Numbered from the stretch's first letter, positions 25,898 to 35,154 are shown. The stretch: 64,000 bases of DNA from Streptomyces nitrosporeus (GCF_008704555.1 NZ_CP023702.1:6548001-6612000); one strand, 5' to 3'. The notes: generated from the sequence alone by a model not told the origin. Numbers and translations are program-made.

Positions 25898-27174
25898 ACG
25901 CCCTACCGCACGACCTCTTCCGCGAGGACCTGAGGCTGGACCCCGTCGAACAGGCGGTCCGCGACATCGCCGCCGGCCGGCCGGTCGTGGTCGTCGACGA
26001 CGAGGACCGGGAGAACGAGGGCGACCTCGTCGTCGCCGCCGAGAAGGCGACCCCCGAGATCATCGCGTTCATGATGAGCGAGTGCCGCGGACTGATCTGC
26101 GCGCCCATGGAGAGCGACGAGCTGGAACGCCTCGAACTCCCGCAGATGGTCACCCGCAACACCGAGTCGATGCAGACGGCCTTCACCGTCTCCGTCGACG
26201 CCTCCGGCGCCCACGGGGTGACCACCGGGATCTCCGCCGCCGACCGCGCCACCACGCTCCGGCTGCTGGCGAGCGGCAAGGCGGCCCCCGGCGACCTCGT
26301 GCGGCCCGGCCACGTCTTCCCGCTCCGCGCACGGGCCGGCGGCGTCCTGGTCCGCAACGGCCACACCGAGGCCGCGGTCGACCTGGCCCGGCTCGCCGGG
26401 CTGCGTCCGGCGGGCGCCATCGTCGAGATCGCCGGCGAGGACGGCGTGATGCTGCGGCTGCCCGAACTCGTCCCCTTCGCCCGCAAGCACGGCCTCACGA
26501 TCATCTCCATCGAGGACCTGATCGCCTACCGCCGCAGCAGTGAGCCGACCGTCCGCCGCGAGGCCGAGGTCCACCTGCCCACCCCCTTCGGACCGTTCAC
26601 CGCCTACGGCTACCGCTCCACCGTCGACGGCGTGGAACACGTCGCCCTGGTGCACGGTGACCTCGGCGACGGCCAGGACGTCCTCGTCCGGGTCCACTCC
26701 GAGTGCCTGACCGGCGACATCTTCGCCTCCCAGCGCTGCGACTGCGGCCCCCAGCTGCACGCCTCCATGGAACGCGTCACCGCCGAGGGGCGCGGCGTCG
26801 TCGTCTACCTGCGCGGCCACGAGGGCCGCGGCATCGGGCTGCTGTCCAAACTCCGCGCCTACGAACTCCAGGAGCGCGGCTCGGACACCCTCGACGCCAA
26901 CCTCGAACTCGGCCTGCCCGCCGACGCCCGCGACTACGCCGCCGGCGCGCGGATCCTCACCGACCTCGGCGTGCGCACCTTGCGGCTCATGACCAACAAC
27001 CCGGACAAGACCGCGGCGCTGGTACGCCACGGGCTCGGCGTCACCGGCCGTGTCCCGATGCCCGTCCAGGCGGGCGAGCACAACCTGCGCTACCTGCGCA
27101 CCAAGCGCGACCGCATGGGCCACGACCTGCCCTGGCTCGACGCCACCGCCGCGTCGGCCTGCGGCAACCAGTAA
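25894..27174 (+). CDS. ribBA: Bifunctional DHBP synthase / GTP cyclohydrolase II RibBA
   Basis: This 426-residue cytoplasmic protein makes both riboflavin precursors. The N-terminal DHBP synthase half has VVVDDEDRENEGDLV (metal and acidic site) and HTEAAVDLARLAG. The C-terminal GTP cyclohydrolase II half has the zinc cysteines in SECLTGDIFASQRCDCGPQL and RGHEGRGIGL. ATG 25894 overlaps the ribM stop by 4 nt and has AAGGAG upstream; an in-frame extension to 25834 runs inside ribM and was discarded. The length is typical for the fused form. Confidence 0.95.
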   Translation: MNALPHDLFREDLRLDPVEQAVRDIAAGRPVVVVDDEDRENEGDLVVAAEKATPEIIAFMMSECRGLICAPMESDELERLELPQMVTRNTESMQTAFTVSVDASGAHGVTTGISAADRATTLRLLASGKAAPGDLVRPGHVFPLRARAGGVLVRNGHTEAAVDLARLAGLRPAGAIVEIAGEDGVMLRLPELVPFARKHGLTIISIEDLIAYRRSSEPTVRREAEVHLPTPFGPFTAYGYRSTVDGVEHVALVHGDLGDGQDVLVRVHSECLTGDIFASQRCDCGPQLHASMERVTAEGRGVVVYLRGHEGRGIGLLSKLRAYELQERGSDTLDANLELGLPADARDYAAGARILTDLGVRTLRLMTNNPDKTAALVRHGLGVTGRVPMPVQAGEHNLRYLRTKRDRMGHDLPWLDATAASACGNQ

Positions 27175-27200
27175 CCACCCCGACCCACACCAGGAGAGAC

Positions 27201-27686
27201 ATGAGCGGCAAGGGCGCACCCGAACTGTCCGTACGCAACTGCGGTGACCTCAGGGTCGCCGTGATCGCCGCCCAGTGGCACGAGAAGGTCATGGACGGGC
27301 TGGTCGACGGCGCCCTGCGCGCCCTGCACGACCTGGGCATCGACGAGCCCACCCTGCTCAGGGTCCCCGGCAGCTTCGAGCTCCCCGTGGTCGCCAAGGT
27401 CCTCGCCGGCCGAGGCTACGACGCCGTCGTCGCCCTCGGCGTGATCATCCGCGGCGGCACCCCGCACTTCGAGTACGTCTCGCAGGGCGTCACCCTCGGC
27501 CTCACCCAGGTCGCCGTGGACACCGGGGTCCCCGTCGGCTTCGGCGTCCTCACCTGTGACACCGAGGAACAGGCGCTGGACCGCGCGGGCCTCGAAGGCT
27601 CCAACGAGGACAAGGGGCACGAAGCGGTCACCGCCGCCGTGGCCACCGCCACCACCCTGCGCACCGTCAGCGAACCCTGGCGCTGA
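27201..27686 (+). CDS. ribH: 6,7-dimethyl-8-ribityllumazine synthase
   Basis: This 161-residue enzyme condenses the pyrimidine with DHBP to lumazine and usually assembles into pentamers or capsids. It shows VAVIAAQWHEKVMDGLVDGA at the N-terminus, PGSFELPVVAK, GVIIRGGTPHFEYVSQ (conserved substrate loop) and FGVLTCDTEEQA. ATG 27201 has AGGAGAG just upstream. It is the last gene of the rib operon; hisE follows after 34 bp and may be partly co-transcribed. Confidence 0.95.
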   Translation: MSGKGAPELSVRNCGDLRVAVIAAQWHEKVMDGLVDGALRALHDLGIDEPTLLRVPGSFELPVVAKVLAGRGYDAVVALGVIIRGGTPHFEYVSQGVTLGLTQVAVDTGVPVGFGVLTCDTEEQALDRAGLEGSNEDKGHEAVTAAVATATTLRTVSEPWR

Positions 27687-27720
27687 ACGGCGGCCGGGAC
27701 CCCGTATTCTGAGGACCATC

Positions 27721-27993
27721 ATGGCGAACAAAACCTTCGAAGAGCTCTTCGCCGAGCTCCAGCTCAAGGCCGCCGAAGGCGACCCCTCCACCTCCCGCAC
27801 CGCCGAACTGGTGGACAAGGGCGTGCATGCCATCGGCAAGAAGGTCGTCGAGGAGGCCGCCGAGGTCTGGATGGCCGCCGAGTACGAGGGCAAGGACGCC
27901 GCCGCCGAGGAGATCTCGCAGCTGCTGTACCACGTCCAGGTGATGATGGTCGCCCGCGGGATCTCCCTCGACGACGTCTACGCCCACCTCTGA
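27721..27993 (+). CDS. hisE: Phosphoribosyl-ATP pyrophosphatase
   Basis: This 90-residue MazG-like enzyme does the second step of histidine synthesis, hydrolysing PR-ATP to PR-AMP. The conserved acidic helix KVVEEAAEVWMAAEYEG supplies the Mg-binding glutamates, and EEISQLLYHVQVMM completes the site. The stand-alone form and the length are normal for actinobacteria. It lies 87 bp before hisG in the same orientation. Confidence 0.94.
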   Translation: MANKTFEELFAELQLKAAEGDPSTSRTAELVDKGVHAIGKKVVEEAAEVWMAAEYEGKDAAAEEISQLLYHVQVMMVARGISLDDVYAHL

Positions 27994-28080
27994 GCGGACC
28001 CGCACGCCTCCGGCACCCCGCAGGACCCTTCGGTACCCCGCAGGACCCCGACACTCCTCCGACATAAGGAACCCGACCTC

Positions 28081-28929
28081 ATGCTGCGCATCGCCGTCCC
28101 CAACAAGGGTTCACTCTCCGGGCCTGCGATGGCGATGCTCCATGAGGCCGGTTACCAGCAGCGCAAGGAGTCCAAGGAACTCGTCCTGGTCGACCCCGCC
28201 AACGAGGTCGAGTTCTTCTACCTGCGGCCGCGCGACATCGCCATCTACGTCAGCTCCGGCCGCCTGGACATCGGCATCACCGGCCGGGACCTGCTGCTGG
28301 ACTCCGGAGCGGACGCCGAGGAGATCCTCCAGCTCGGTTTCGCCCGCTCCACCTTCCGCTACGCCACCAAGCCCGGCACGGCGAAGGGCCCGCAGGACTT
28401 CGGCGGGATGACGATCGCCACCTCCTACGAGGGCATCGTCGAGAAGCACCTCGCCGAGGCCGGTGTCGACGCCTCCGTCGTCCACCTCGACGGGGCCGTC
28501 GAGACCGCCGTCGAACTCGGGGTCGCCCAGGTCATCGCCGACGTCGTCGAGACCGGCACCAGCCTGCGCAACGCCGGACTGGAGGTCATCGGCGAGCCGA
28601 TCATGACCTCGGAGGCCGTGGTCATCCGCCGCACCGGCGCCCCCGCGGACGAGCCCAAGGTGCAGCAGTTCCTGCGCCGCCTGCAGGGCGTCCTGGTGGC
28701 CCGGTCCTACGTGATGATGGACTACGACTGCCGCGTCGAGCACCTGGAGCGCGCGGTCGCCCTCACCCCCGGCCTGGAGTCGCCGACGATCTCCCCGCTG
28801 CACCACGAGGGCTGGGTCGCCGTCCGCTCCATGGTCGCCGCCAAGGAGGCCCAGCGGATCATGGACGACCTGTACGAGCTGGGCGCCCGCGCCATCCTCA
28901 CCACAGCCATCCACGCCTGCCGCCTCTGA
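28081..28929 (+). CDS. hisG: ATP phosphoribosyltransferase (long form)
   Basis: This 282-residue enzyme commits ATP and PRPP to histidine. The start LRIAVPNKGSLSGPA, the segment RPRDIAIYVSSGRLDIGITG, and the PRPP loop near VADVVETGTSLRNAGL are all typical. The C-terminal about 70 residues (HEGWVAVRSMVAAKEAQRI) form the ACT-like regulatory domain that binds histidine, so this is the long, self-sufficient form without HisZ. It follows hisE. Confidence 0.95.
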   Translation: MLRIAVPNKGSLSGPAMAMLHEAGYQQRKESKELVLVDPANEVEFFYLRPRDIAIYVSSGRLDIGITGRDLLLDSGADAEEILQLGFARSTFRYATKPGTAKGPQDFGGMTIATSYEGIVEKHLAEAGVDASVVHLDGAVETAVELGVAQVIADVVETGTSLRNAGLEVIGEPIMTSEAVVIRRTGAPADEPKVQQFLRRLQGVLVARSYVMMDYDCRVEHLERAVALTPGLESPTISPLHHEGWVAVRSMVAAKEAQRIMDDLYELGARAILTTAIHACRL

Positions 28930-28995
28930 CGGCAGGGCCCCGCGCCCGCCGCCGACGGCGGCGGGCACCGAACAGCACCCCCGAAGGACCCGCGC

Positions 28996-29475
28996 ATGTC
29001 CGCCCCCGCGTCCCGGCCGTCCTCACCCCCCGCGCTCCCGGCCACCTTCCGGCCCACCCTCACCCGGGTGGTCCTGCTGGCCGTGGGGGCGGCGATGTTC
29101 GCCGTCATCACCGCCGTCGCGATGATCCTGGAGAACCTGAGCCCGGGGGAGCGGACCAGCTTCGTCTTCGTCGCCCTGCTCTTCTTCGGCGTACTCGCCC
29201 TGCTCAGCCGGCCCAAGGTCGTCGCCGACGAGAACGGCGTCACCGTGGTCAACATCACCCGGACGCGCCGACTGGCCTGGGCCGAGATCGTGCGCGTCAA
29301 CCTGCGCGCCGGCGACCCGTGGGTCTTCCTCGACCTCAGTGACGGAACCAGCCTGCCCACGCTCGGGATTCAGCCCGGAATCGCCCGTGAGCACGCCATC
29401 CGCGACGCCCGCGCACTGCGCGCGCTCACCGAGCTCCACGGCGACGGAGCGGACGCGAGCGCGCCGAACCGCTGA
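28996..29475 (+). CDS. PH-domain membrane protein
   Basis: This 159-residue protein has a Pro-rich N-terminus, two hydrophobic helices (about residues 25-45 and 55-70), and a bacterial PH-like domain with VVADENGVTVVNITRTRRLAWAEIVRV-type strands. Such proteins accompany hisG in Streptomyces; the function is unknown. ATG 28996 lies 66 bp after hisG with GAAGGAC upstream. A terminator candidate follows at 29551. Confidence 0.75.
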   Translation: MSAPASRPSSPPALPATFRPTLTRVVLLAVGAAMFAVITAVAMILENLSPGERTSFVFVALLFFGVLALLSRPKVVADENGVTVVNITRTRRLAWAEIVRVNLRAGDPWVFLDLSDGTSLPTLGIQPGIAREHAIRDARALRALTELHGDGADASAPNR

Positions 29476-29550
29476 GCCCCCTGCCCCCGACGGCCCGTTC
29501 TTGACTACTCTGGAACGCGGCGGCGCCCCGCGCGCGCCCCGCCCCGCACC

Positions 29551-29578
29551 GAAGGCCCCCGTGGCCGGCGGGGCCTTC
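29551..29578 (+). terminator. Terminator after the hisE-hisG-PH genes
   Basis: Perfect 9-bp arms (GAAGGCCCC / GGGGCCTTC) with a 10-nt loop lie 75 bp past the PH-protein stop and before the CNNM gene pair. Confidence 0.55.
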
Positions 29579-29661
29579 CTGCGACCCAAGGAGTGACTCC
29601 CTCCAGCAATGGACGGATCGTCCGGTAGTACCTGCGCCGCCCCCTCCCCGGAGGCGGCGGC

Positions 29662-31041
29662 ATGACAACCCCCCTGCTGCTGCTCACCGCGGCATTCCTC
29701 CTCATCCTCGCCAACGGATTCTTCGTGGCCGCCGAATTCGGCCTGGTCACCGTGGAACGGCCGGACGCCGAACGCGCCGCCGCCGAAGGCGACCCCCGCG
29801 CCCGCACCGTCGTGGCCGCCCTGCGCGAACTCTCCTTCCAGCTGTCCGGCACCCAGCTCGGCATCACGATCACCTCACTGGTCGTGGGCATGCTCGCCGA
29901 ACCGGCGCTCGCCCAGCTGCTCGAAGGACCGCTCACCGCCACCGGCCTGCCCGAAGGGGCCGTGCCCGGGGTGAGCGTCGTGATCGGGATGCTCCTCGCC
30001 TCCGCCGTCCAGATGGTGATCGGCGAACTCGTACCGAAGAACTGGGCGGTCTCCCGGCCGCTCCAGGTCGCCCGGTTCGTCGCGGGGCCCCAGCACCGCT
30101 TCTCCGCCGTCCTGCGCCCGGTGATCAGCGCGCTGAACACCGCCGCCAACCGGCTGGTGCGCCTGCTGGGCGTCGAACCCACCGAGGAACTGGACTCCGC
30201 CCGCACCCCGGGCGAACTGGTCTCCCTGGCCCGGCACTCCGCCGAGGCCGGAACCCTGGAGCAGGACACCGCCGACCTCTTCGTGCGGACCCTGTCGCTC
30301 GCCGGGCTCACCGCCCAGCACGTCATGACCCCCCGGGTGAAGGTCAGCGCCCTGCAGTCCTCGGCGACCGCCCAGGACGTCCTCAACCTCACCCGCGCCA
30401 CCGGCCTTTCGCGCTTCCCCGTCTACCGGGACCGCATCGACGAGGTCGTCGGCATGGTGTACCTCAAGGACGCCCTCGCCGTGCCCGCCCGGGAACGGCC
30501 GCGCGCCCCGGTGGGACGCATCGCCGTACCGCCGCTGATGGTCCCCGAGACCCTGCCGGTGGAACAGCTGCTCCAGCAGCTCCGCAAGGAGCAGCCGATC
30601 GCCGTCGTCGTCGACGAGTACGGCGGTACCGCCGGTGTCGTCACGCTCGAGGACATCATCGAGGAGCTCGTCGGCGAGGTACGCGACGAGCACGACACCG
30701 AGAGCGCCGACCGCCCCGACCTCACCCCCGTCGTCACCGACGACGGCCGGCCGGGCTGGGACGCCGACGGCAGCTGCCGGGTGCTCACCCTGCGGCGCAT
30801 AGGACTCGACGTGCCCGAAGGGCCGTACGAGACGGTGGCGGGGCTGGTCGCCGACCTGCTGGGCCGCATCCCCGCCCCCGGTGACCGCGCCGAACTGCCC
30901 GGCTGGTGCGTCCTCGTCCGCCAGGTCGGCCACTACCGGGCCGAACAGGTCCGCTTCGTCGAACTGGCGGACGCGGACACGGCGGGCACGGCCGGCCCCG
31001 CGCCCGCCGGGCCCGTCCGGGTCCTGGAGGGTGTGCGATGA
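29662..31041 (+). CDS. CNNM/CorC-type membrane transporter with CBS pair
   Basis: This 459-residue protein, often labelled hemolysin, has an N-terminal DUF21/CNNM domain with four hydrophobic segments (FLLILANGFFVAAEFGLV; IGMLLASAVQMVIGELVPKNWAV). A CBS pair follows at about residues 215-340 (TRATGLSRFPVYRDRIDEVVG; VVDEYGGTAGVVTLEDIIEE) and a C-terminal CorC_HlyC domain closes it. CNNM relatives transport or sense Mg2+. GGAGGCGGC precedes ATG 29662. The stop overlaps the next CNNM gene by 4 nt. Confidence 0.88.
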   Translation: MTTPLLLLTAAFLLILANGFFVAAEFGLVTVERPDAERAAAEGDPRARTVVAALRELSFQLSGTQLGITITSLVVGMLAEPALAQLLEGPLTATGLPEGAVPGVSVVIGMLLASAVQMVIGELVPKNWAVSRPLQVARFVAGPQHRFSAVLRPVISALNTAANRLVRLLGVEPTEELDSARTPGELVSLARHSAEAGTLEQDTADLFVRTLSLAGLTAQHVMTPRVKVSALQSSATAQDVLNLTRATGLSRFPVYRDRIDEVVGMVYLKDALAVPARERPRAPVGRIAVPPLMVPETLPVEQLLQQLRKEQPIAVVVDEYGGTAGVVTLEDIIEELVGEVRDEHDTESADRPDLTPVVTDDGRPGWDADGSCRVLTLRRIGLDVPEGPYETVAGLVADLLGRIPAPGDRAELPGWCVLVRQVGHYRAEQVRFVELADADTAGTAGPAPAGPVRVLEGVR

Positions 31042-32153
31042 GCGTCGTCCAGCTCCTCTTCGCCGGACTGCTGGTGCTGGCGAACGGCTTCTTCGTCGGA
31101 GCCGAGTTCGCCCTCGTCTCCGTCCGCCGCAGCCAGATCGAACCGCTCGCCGCCGCCGGGTCCGCCAGGGCCCGCCAGGTCCTGTACGGCCTGGAGAACC
31201 TCCCGCAGATGATGGCGGCCGCACAGTTCGGCATCACCCTCTGCTCCCTCACCCTCGGCGCGGTCGCCGAGCCGACCGTGGCCCATCTGCTGGAGCCCGT
31301 CTTCCACGCGGCGCACGTCCCCGAGGGACTCGTCCACCCCCTCGGCTACGCGCTCGCCCTGGTCTGCGTGGTCTTCCTCCACCTCGTCATCGGCGAGATG
31401 GTCCCGAAGAATCTGGCGATGGCCGCCCCCGAGCGGACCGCGCTCTGGTTCAGCCCCGGCCTCGTCGGCTTCGCCCGGCTCTGCCGGCCGGTCACCTCCG
31501 CGCTGGGCGCCTGCGCCCGCGCGGTGCTCCGGCTCTTCGGCGTCGAACCGAAGGACGAGGTCGAGGCCGTCTTCACCAGCGAGCAGCTCAACCGGCTCGT
31601 CGAGGACGCCGGACAGGCCGGACTGCTGGAACCCGCGGCGAGGGAACGCCTGGAGGACGCCCTGGAACTCGGCAGCAGGCCGGTCACCGACGTCCTCCTG
31701 GAGCACGCTTCCCTGGTCACCGTCGACCCGTCCGTCACCCCGCGCCGGATCGAGGAGCTCACGGTCCGGACCGGCTTCTCGCGCTTCCCCGTCCGCGCGG
31801 AGGGCCAGGGCGCCTTCATGGGCTACCTGCACGTCAAGGACGTCCTGGACCTGGAGGACACCGAACGCGCCGTCCCCCAGCACATCTGGCGCCCGATGGT
31901 GACCGTCCGGGCCGAGCTCCCCCTGGACGACGCCCTGACGGTGATGCGCCGCGCCGCGACGCACCTGGCGCAGGTCTCCGACGCCTCGGGCAAGGTGCTC
32001 GGCCTGGTCGCCATGGAGGACGTCCTGGAGATGCTCGTGGGCGAGGTCCAGGACCCCGCCCACCGTGTCTCGGTGCCCCGCCGCACCGTACCGGTGCCCA
32101 CGGAGCAGAAGACGAAGGCGCCCGCACCGCTGGGTGCCGCCGTCACCGGATGA
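31038..32153 (+). CDS. CNNM-type membrane protein with CBS pair, lacking CorC domain
   Basis: This 371-residue paralogue of the preceding gene has a DUF21 domain (LLVLANGFFVGAEFALVSVRR; VFLHLVIGEMVPKNLAMA) and a CBS pair (RTGFSRFPVRAEGQGAFMGYLHVKD; MEDVLEMLVGEV). After the second CBS only a short charged tail remains, so the CorC_HlyC domain of its partner is missing. ATG 31038 overlaps the upstream TGA. The two probably form a heteromeric ion transporter; that is inference from coupling and homology. Confidence 0.87.
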   Translation: MSVVQLLFAGLLVLANGFFVGAEFALVSVRRSQIEPLAAAGSARARQVLYGLENLPQMMAAAQFGITLCSLTLGAVAEPTVAHLLEPVFHAAHVPEGLVHPLGYALALVCVVFLHLVIGEMVPKNLAMAAPERTALWFSPGLVGFARLCRPVTSALGACARAVLRLFGVEPKDEVEAVFTSEQLNRLVEDAGQAGLLEPAARERLEDALELGSRPVTDVLLEHASLVTVDPSVTPRRIEELTVRTGFSRFPVRAEGQGAFMGYLHVKDVLDLEDTERAVPQHIWRPMVTVRAELPLDDALTVMRRAATHLAQVSDASGKVLGLVAMEDVLEMLVGEVQDPAHRVSVPRRTVPVPTEQKTKAPAPLGAAVTG

Positions 32154-32207
32154 CCGGAGCCGCCGGACGGGCCCCGACGGCCCGTCCGGCGGCACGGCCC
32201 GCCCGTC

Positions 32208-34118
32208 TCACAGCTGGCCCGGCTCCTGGGTGCCCCGGTCCACCGGGCCCCGCCCGGACAGCACCTCGCCGTACGCCTGCATCAGATCCCCCAGCCGCAG
32301 CGTCGACAGATCGTCCCGGCCCGGGGCCGAGGCGTAGCCGGAGAGCCGCAGATCCCGGTAGGCGCAGCTCTTCTCGTACAGGGTGCGCAGGAACCGGCCG
32401 TTGCCCAGTTCGTCGATCCAGCCCTGGTCGACCACGTGCCCGCTGATGCTGCGCAGCTCCTCCAGGGACTCCTCGTCCCACACGTCGCCGTTCTCGGCGG
32501 CCAGCACCTCACCGATCGCGGTGAGCTCCGCCGGGCGGTAGCTGGGGAAGTCCACCCGGGTGGTGAAACGGGAGGACAGGCCCGGGTTGGCGGACAGCAG
32601 CCGGTCCATGCCCTCCGGATAGCCGGCGAGTATGACCACCAGATGGTCCCGGTTGTCCTCCGCACGCTTCAGCAGGACCTGGAGGGCCTCGTCCCCGTAG
32701 GCGTCGCCCTTGCTGTAACCGGTGTTGGAGAGGCTGTACGCCTCGTCGACGAAGAGCACCCCGCCCAGCGCGGAGTCGATCAGCTCGTTGGCCTTCACCG
32801 CCGTCTGCCCCAGGAACTCCCCGACCAGATCCGAGCGCTGGGCCTCCACCAGATGGTCCCCGCCCAGCAGGCCGAGCGCGTAGAACACCCGGCCGAGGAT
32901 ACGGGCGACCGTCGTCTTGCCCGTCCCGGACGGGCCCGAGAAGACGAAGTGCCGCTTCGGCGGCTGCACCGGCAGGCCCTGCTCGGCACGCAGCCGTGCC
33001 ATGTTCAGCTGGGCGGACAGCGCCTTGACCTGGCGCTTGACCGGTTCGAGCCCCACCATGCGCTCCAGCTCGGCCAGCGCCTCGGCGAGCAGCACCGGGT
33101 CGCTCGGCCCCGCCGGGAAGACCCCGGACACCGGCTGTCCCGCGCTCCCCGGTTTCCTGCGCGTGCCGCCGGCCCGGGGAGAGGGCACCACCGTACCCGG
33201 TATGTCCTGCGGGCCGCCCGCCGGCCAGGGGTCGGGGGCGTCCACCAGATCGGTGCCCAGCACCATGTCCCCGTCCGGCAGGGGCTCCGTGCCGGAACCG
33301 GCCGGGCCGGGGCCCGCCAGGGAGACCGGGGCCAGATCGGCGGCCTCGTCGTAGCCGTCGCCCTCGGAGATCGCCGCCAGCCGGGCCGAGGTGTCCATGA
33401 ACGCCGGGTCCACCCGGTGCACCGCGCGGTACAGCGGCAGGGCCGCCGCACTGCGCCCGGTCCCCTCGTGGGCCCGCGCCAGCCAGTAACGCAGCTCCTT
33501 GCGCTGGGGCTGTTCGCTGCGGCAGCGCATCAGGGCCGCCGACAGCAGGGGCTCGGCCTGGCCGTACATCTCCAGCCGCACCCGGGCCATGCCCCCGAAG
33601 AGCCCCGCCTCGATACCGAGCAGAGGATCGTCCACCAGGGGCTCGGTGGTGCGCACGAGCTGGTCCCAGTCCTTGACGAGATAGGACCGGCAGGCGTGCA
33701 GGAACCGCACCTGCGGGTCCGTGTCCACCGGGGGCAGGCCCGCCAGCGCCTGGTCCAGCTCCGGGACATGGCGTCCGTCCAGCCAGTGCGAGGCGTGCGC
33801 GAGCAGCAGATCGCGCGGGCTCTCCAGTACCGGCTGCACCCACCAGCCCAGCCAGTACCAGGAGTTGAGCGTACGGCGGTACCGCCTGCGCTGCTCGCCG
33901 AAACGGTCGCGATGGCGGTACATGTGCAGGAGGGCGGCGGTCGTGTCGACCCGCAGGGCATGCAGCCCGAGCCAGCCGTCCGCCATCCCCGGATCGAGGC
34001 GTACCGCCGCCCTGAACTCCTCCTCGGCCTGCGGATATGCGCCCATCGTGTACGCGTCCACGCCCCGCAGCCAGGCGAGATCGGCCGGGGCCTGTCCGCC
34101 CTGCATGCCGATGTCCAT
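32208..34118 (-). CDS. EccA/CbxX-like AAA+ ATPase with N-terminal helical repeats
   Basis: This 636-residue cytoplasmic ATPase has an N-terminal TPR-like half (about residues 1-270: YPQAEEEFRAAVRLDP, RKELRYWLARAHEGTGR), a disordered linker, and a C-terminal CbxX/CfqX AAA+ domain. The Walker A is GPSGTGKTTVARILG, the Walker B is VLFVDEAYSL, and the sensor/arginine region is ILAGYPEGMDRLL...NPGLSSRF. The architecture is that of EccA of type VII (ESX) secretion, but no EsxA/EccC/EccD gene is nearby. ATG 34118 (MDIGMQ) with GGGGGA upstream was chosen; the frame is open to 34229. Confidence 0.83.
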   Translation of the reverse strand: MDIGMQGGQAPADLAWLRGVDAYTMGAYPQAEEEFRAAVRLDPGMADGWLGLHALRVDTTAALLHMYRHRDRFGEQRRRYRRTLNSWYWLGWWVQPVLESPRDLLLAHASHWLDGRHVPELDQALAGLPPVDTDPQVRFLHACRSYLVKDWDQLVRTTEPLVDDPLLGIEAGLFGGMARVRLEMYGQAEPLLSAALMRCRSEQPQRKELRYWLARAHEGTGRSAAALPLYRAVHRVDPAFMDTSARLAAISEGDGYDEAADLAPVSLAGPGPAGSGTEPLPDGDMVLGTDLVDAPDPWPAGGPQDIPGTVVPSPRAGGTRRKPGSAGQPVSGVFPAGPSDPVLLAEALAELERMVGLEPVKRQVKALSAQLNMARLRAEQGLPVQPPKRHFVFSGPSGTGKTTVARILGRVFYALGLLGGDHLVEAQRSDLVGEFLGQTAVKANELIDSALGGVLFVDEAYSLSNTGYSKGDAYGDEALQVLLKRAEDNRDHLVVILAGYPEGMDRLLSANPGLSSRFTTRVDFPSYRPAELTAIGEVLAAENGDVWDEESLEELRSISGHVVDQGWIDELGNGRFLRTLYEKSCAYRDLRLSGYASAPGRDDLSTLRLGDLMQAYGEVLSGRGPVDRGTQEPGQL

Positions 34119-34533
34119 CAGGTCCCCCACAAACCGTGCCCCCAGAATGTCTCCCGCTCGCACAGCATGCCCACCCGGGAGCGTCGAATCACCGTGCAAA
34201 GGACGGGAATTGCCCACACCCGGGTGCATCGTACCCGCGGGGTCACCGGGCGGGAGAGGGGTGATCCACGCACCTTGCGGTTACCCAGGGTGAGCGCGGA
34301 ACGTCACCGGGGCATCCGCGGAGCCGGGGAGGGAAGGGGCGTGAGGACAGGACGAAGCCCCCGGTCACGGGGGAACAACCGGGGGCTTCGCGTCTGCGGG
34401 GGCCGGAAAGGGCCCGCGAGGGGCTCCGAAAAGCCGCACATTCAGAACGTAAGTCCTGTACGCCCCCTGGGTCAAGCCGAGTTGGCGGTGCCGTGGAGCG
34501 GCGCGCCGCACGGTCCGCGGCCGGCCGGACGGA
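34119..34533. other. Non-coding region with hairpin upstream of EccA-like gene
   Basis: This 415-bp region is without a convincing gene. It includes a promoter region for the EccA-like gene and a perfect 13-bp hairpin at 34353-34390. No RNA gene or conserved motif is recognised between 34391 and 34533. Confidence 0.5.
34353..34390 (-). terminator. Terminator after P-loop kinase gene
   Basis: Thirteen-base arms (34353-34365, 34378-34390) pair exactly around a 12-nt loop that itself contains GGGGG. It lies 143 bp downstream of the minus-strand kinase stop and before the EccA-like promoter. Confidence 0.55.
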
Positions 34534-35154
34534 TCACTCCTCCGGTTCACCCTCCGTGACGATCCGGCTCGTCACCGCTGTCGCACCGGCTCCTTTCAGC
34601 CACTCGTACCCCTCGGGCACCTGCCGGATCACGGCGTCCGCGTACGGACGGGAGGGGTCCTGCGCGAAATGGCGCCGCTCGGCGACGGTCCAGCCGTCCC
34701 AGAAACCGCTGAGCGCCGGCCCGTCGCGGCGCCTGCCCCGCTCCCAGGAGCGCTCCGGGTCCAGCTCCAGCCACAGCAGCCCCGCGAGGAACGGCCGCAC
34801 CGCGGCACGGCCGGCACCCACCCCCTCGACCAGGACCACCGGCGCGGGATCCAGCGCCCGTACCGGGCCGAAGCGCCGGGCGGTCCAGTCGTAGGGGGCA
34901 TAGCGCGCGGGCTCACCGCGCGACAGAGGGCCGAGCACCTGGTCCCGCAGCCGGTCCGTCCAGGCGAAGAGCTCCCCGTGGGTGGCCAGGTCGTCCAGGT
35001 GCAGCACGGGGGCGCCGCCGAGCGCCGCCGCGAGCCGGGCGGCGAACGTCGTCTTGCCCGATCCCGCGTGCCCGTCGACCGCCACCAGCCGTACGGGTCC
35101 GCAGGACGGCGGCAGCAGCCACAGCCGGCGGGCGTGAAGGGCCAGGTCGTCCAT
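34534..35154 (-). CDS. Uridine-kinase-like P-loop NTPase
   Basis: This 206-residue cytoplasmic protein has the Walker A VDGHAGSGKTTFAARLA (about residues 27-43), the acidic HLDDLATHGELFAW segment where uridine/pantothenate kinases bind nucleoside, and VVLVEGVGAGRAAVRPFL as Walker-B-like strand. It is annotated in many streptomycetes as a uridine kinase family protein, yet it lacks parts of the classical Udk C-terminus, so the phosphoryl acceptor is uncertain. ATG 35154; divergent from the C39-like peptidase gene. Confidence 0.75.
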   Translation of the reverse strand: MDDLALHARRLWLLPPSCGPVRLVAVDGHAGSGKTTFAARLAAALGGAPVLHLDDLATHGELFAWTDRLRDQVLGPLSRGEPARYAPYDWTARRFGPVRALDPAPVVLVEGVGAGRAAVRPFLAGLLWLELDPERSWERGRRRDGPALSGFWDGWTVAERRHFAQDPSRPYADAVIRQVPEGYEWLKGAGATAVTSRIVTEGEPEE

